From the NCBI GenBank assembly GCA_049663805.1, contig JBATEB010000135.1, forward strand, positions 1-8,756: 8,756 nucleotides of DNA. The letters run 5' to 3'. Position 1 is the first letter of the stretch; each line of letters opens with the position of its first letter. Below the pieces are notes generated by a model. The model worked only from the letters and a program-made list of their open reading frames with translations, ran no database searches and had not been told where the DNA came from. Below are positions 7,701 to 8,756 of the stretch, piece after piece. The DNA comes from VBDM01 sp049663805. Its GTDB lineage: Bacteria; Pseudomonadota; Gammaproteobacteria; Burkholderiales; SG8-39. The position numbers and the translations under genes are program-made.

Positions 7701-8756
7701 CGGTGACCGGGCTCCCCGGGTTGATGGTGATGAAACCGACCCGAAGACGGTCGGGCTTGGGCGGCGAAGCGGTCGGACTGGAGATGAACGGCAGGAAAGA
7801 GCGGCCGGCGGCGGTCTTCATCATATGCATGCGCGTGCGGTAGTACGCGTACCATTTCGCGTAGTTCTGGATCTCCTCGTCGTAGGTGCAGAAGGGCTTG
7901 GCCGGGGCGGCGGGCGGAGTCACCACGCCCGCGCAATCGGATCGGCCGGGACCCCTGACGTAGCTCGTCACGGTCGACTTGACGGTGTCGCGGGTGAACC
8001 ATCCGTAGCGCGGGAAGATATAGGGCGTGAGGCCGGTGCCGTTCACGAACTTGAGCTGGCAGCGGTTGGTGACCGGCGTGGTCGCGATGAAAGTCACCGC
8101 GCCGGGCGCGAGCGCTTCCTGCTGCGACCGGCAAAAGCGCACGTAGGCCGGAAAGGGGTGGGTGGCGGGCGGCGTCGCGGGCGGAATGACCTCGATGCAG
8201 TCGGTTAGATTGGGGTCCCGGCAGTGCTCGATCGGAGTGATCTGGTAGGCGACGGCCGGGCCGTTGACAGCACTCTCCGCGTTGTACAGGCCGTTGCGCA
8301 CCCAGCTCCCGGCGACCGCCGGCGTAATCGTTCCCAAGCTGCCCGTCGTGTAGGTGAAGGTGTTGGCGTCGACGAAGGTGACGCTCGTGCTGGCGACGTT
8401 CATCGCGCTGTTGCTGACCACGGTCGTGATGATGTCGTTCGTGACCAGGCCGTGCCCGGCGGCCGTCACGGTCACGACGCTCCCGGAGCGGGAGAAGCTG
8501 CCCGGGGTGCACTTGCGGTAAAAGCCGGTGCGGTTCTGGGCGGTCGTGCCGCCGCTGACGTAGGTGAAGTTGTTGTTGTCGAGCCGGATGACCGCCGCGC
8601 AGGTCACGGCCATGTTGGCCACGTTGGTGAAGACGGTGTCGCCGGTCGCGAAGCCGTGGGGGCCCACCGTGGTCACCCGGACCGTCGACGTCGGCGACCC
8701 GACGAAAACTCCATTGGTACGCCGCACGAAGGTCCCGATCGACATCATCTCGGGCA
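4732..8756 (-). CDS. pilY1: Type IV pilus tip-associated adhesin/assembly protein PilY1 (N-terminus outside window)
   Basis: The frame is open to the right edge; 1340 residues are visible (numbered here from the Met codon at 8748-8746, which is probably internal). PilY1 is exported, sits at or near the type IV pilus tip with the minor pilins, and acts in pilus extension, adhesion and surface sensing. Domains in order: two beta-type repeats (about 22-67 and 90-137); a Cys-containing spacer to about 287 with a Pro/Thr stretch; the rest of a von Willebrand A domain, with YYRTRMHMMKTAAG, RLRVGFITI, the MIDAS Thr in GSTPLREAL (T380), the MIDAS Asp in FLTTDGFWN (D426) and HMNTYTIGLADG; an Ala/Ser linker (638-650); and the PilC/PilY1 beta-propeller from about 655. 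Propeller marks are ILGDIINSQPV, IGANDGFLHAF, GGRGYYALDI, GDGRGYFYVLDAITG, YGGNQEGQVWRLDM and YYVGTGRYL. The DxSxS MIDAS loop and signal peptide must lie upstream. Sixteen Cys, several closely paired (176/184, 581/588, 750/759, 960/966), fit an exported disulfide-bonded protein. There is no RGD motif. The stop is at 4732-4734, followed by a terminator; no pilE follows. Confidence 0.93.
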   Translation of the reverse strand, partial: PEMMSIGTFVRRTNGVFVGSPTSTVRVTTVGPHGFATGDTVFTNVANMAVTCAAVIRLDNNNFTYVSGGTTAQNRTGFYRKCTPGSFSRSGSVVTVTAAGHGLVTNDIITTVVSNSAMNVASTSVTFVDANTFTYTTGSLGTITPAVAGSWVRNGLYNAESAVNGPAVAYQITPIEHCRDPNLTDCIEVIPPATPPATHPFPAYVRFCRSQQEALAPGAVTFIATTPVTNRCQLKFVNGTGLTPYIFPRYGWFTRDTVKSTVTSYVRGPGRSDCAGVVTPPAAPAKPFCTYDEEIQNYAKWYAYYRTRMHMMKTAAGRSFLPFISSPTASPPKPDRLRVGFITINPGSPVTAGKYLRIDTFNTAQATNWYSKFYAQVSSGSTPLREALSRAGWIFAGKLGTGLTAGIPAADDPVQASCQKNFSFLTTDGFWNQGTGQDLGAGVIGNLDNVNNSTAAPYASPDFFVSRASGTFDGALLSGTIAGTSPGGSGTLADVALYYYKTDLRGAGAGPTTSPSTTPPGEDVSKNDVPAKSGAADFAIHQHMNTYTIGLADGLMRYQADYATASTGDFANIKNAVTAAGNCLWATGTCNWPSPQADGQSALDDLWHAAVNGRGLFYSAVNPNALATGLTSALNNFNAVIASAAAAATSSPQVSQGNAKAFSTTYQTATWSGQVYAQSIDPASGDVITTGPNSGKLWEGHKLLASRTAPRKLWTFDVGGDVAPRAPGPTKLKPFDFTLLTPLEQKEFLDKCIPSSTLAQCTTLSAPDLLIANDGASLVQYLGGDLTYEGTVFRSRTELDLVTGAPVHSILGDIINSQPVAVTAPFFNYQDKGTPTNTTYTVPEPAGETYEAFKLTHASRIGPLLIGANDGFLHAFNPDTGEESWAYAPRFLLPGMYQLADTGYPGQHRFYVDGTPEVADVFDVTSSTWKTIVVGGTNSGGRGYYALDITSATDPKGLWEFCADSTWCPDDAAGSHSDPDLGFTYGNPVIGRRSGDGRWVVVVTSGLNNVGPLASDGDGRGYFYVLDAITGQILHKVQTGDAGTTATPSGLMKIGGYYPTGLDDPNFSHVYGGNQEGQVWRLDMAQPMAAYTGPTSITSGAPAVKLLATLKDAAGRIQPITARPAGTHIGDHTKRIYYVGTGRYLGNSDLADAGPGGIAWQQSIYGIRDRLDELTFTPSSSFRTGNVVQQTLASSAQDRTVSKNPVDWGTQDGFYVDLNPIFAGDPPEGNSAGERVFLDVRLIQGTLIVTSNVPAAGGACIPGGTSFQYGLDYRTGGYVGNDASVAAGQYIPQFLVGAAIIQTADGSIKALNKSITGENITTPIPVDTRFEGKRFSYRER
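8338..8481 (-). repeat. HGL-TGD/FTY protein repeat 2 within PilY1
   Basis: Residues 90-137 of the visible PilY1. The unit runs from SVVTVTAAGHGLVTND through a variable middle to VTFVDANTFTYTTGS. It aligns with repeat 1 over about 46 residues, with the same HG and FTY anchors at nearly the same spacing. The two copies are diverged at the DNA level, so this is an old protein-level duplication and not a recent tandem DNA repeat. Confidence 0.7.
8548..8685 (-). repeat. HGL-TGD/FTY protein repeat 1 within PilY1
   Basis: Residues 22-67 of the visible PilY1. The unit runs from a strand TVRVTTVGPHGFATGD through a variable middle to IRLDNNNFTYVSGG. It shares with the next unit the order: alternating V/T strand, HG-hydrophobic-x-T-x-D turn, then D-x-N-x-FTY strand. 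The pattern resembles the short beta repeats seen in many phage and surface proteins that databases often label E1 FCCH-like. The label is from memory and the fold is an inference. Confidence 0.7.

Noticed and set aside
6848..8512. A 554-codon minus-strand frame overlapping pilY1 in another phase.
   Set aside because: It is highly Arg/Pro/Gln-rich, with no motif, and lies wholly within the real pilY1 frame.
8746..8748. ATG as the start of pilY1.
   Set aside because: The frame stays open to the window edge, the residues after it are not a signal peptide, and the MIDAS loop expected of the vWA domain has not yet appeared, so the gene starts outside the window.
1..8756. CRISPR arrays, tRNA or rRNA genes, insertion sequences, prophage or defence genes.
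   Set aside because: No direct-repeat/spacer pattern, transposase motif, tRNA-like sequence or terminal inverted repeat was seen; the coding regions fill the window. The phage-like repeats inside PilY1 are in frame within one gene and are not evidence of a prophage.

Overview
The window is GC-rich throughout and carries two convergent transcription units that meet near position 4700. Gene order, codon usage and protein motifs point to a proteobacterium, most likely a betaproteobacterium or a close gammaproteobacterial relative. That placement is an inference from motifs and synteny; no 16S or other marker is present.

Plus strand, 1-4662: a compact housekeeping operon. It begins with the 3' end of ribF (riboflavin kinase/FAD synthetase, cut by the window edge), followed by ileS (isoleucyl-tRNA synthetase), lspA (prolipoprotein signal peptidase II) and ispH (HMBPP reductase, last step of the MEP isoprenoid pathway). 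The junctions are an 8-base overlap, a 4-base ATGA overlap and a 1-base gap. No promoter or strong Shine-Dalgarno sequence separates the genes, so translational coupling is likely. All catalytic motifs I looked for in IleS, LspA and IspH are present. IleS has HIGT in place of the usual HIGH signature.

4663-4731: a 69-base intergenic region with one strong GC hairpin. Its U-tract lies on the minus-strand side, so it is primarily the terminator of the minus-strand gene.

Minus strand, 8756-4732: most of a pilY1 gene, encoding the large extracytoplasmic, tip-associated adhesin/assembly factor of type IV pili. It enters from the right edge and has no start codon or signal peptide in the window. 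The visible protein has a tandem repeat array of the 'HGL-x-TGD ... DANTFTY' type, a Cys- and Pro/Thr-containing spacer, the rest of a von Willebrand A domain, an Ala/Ser linker, and a C-terminal PilY1/PilC beta-propeller.

The arrangement ribF-ileS-lspA-ispH facing a minor-pilin/pilY1 operon resembles the Pseudomonas aeruginosa region PA4549-PA4561, but lacks fkpB between lspA and ispH and lacks pilY2 and pilE after pilY1. Most of the window is ordinary. The parts that deserve a second look are the repeat array in PilY1 and the apparent loss of its propeller calcium-binding loop.
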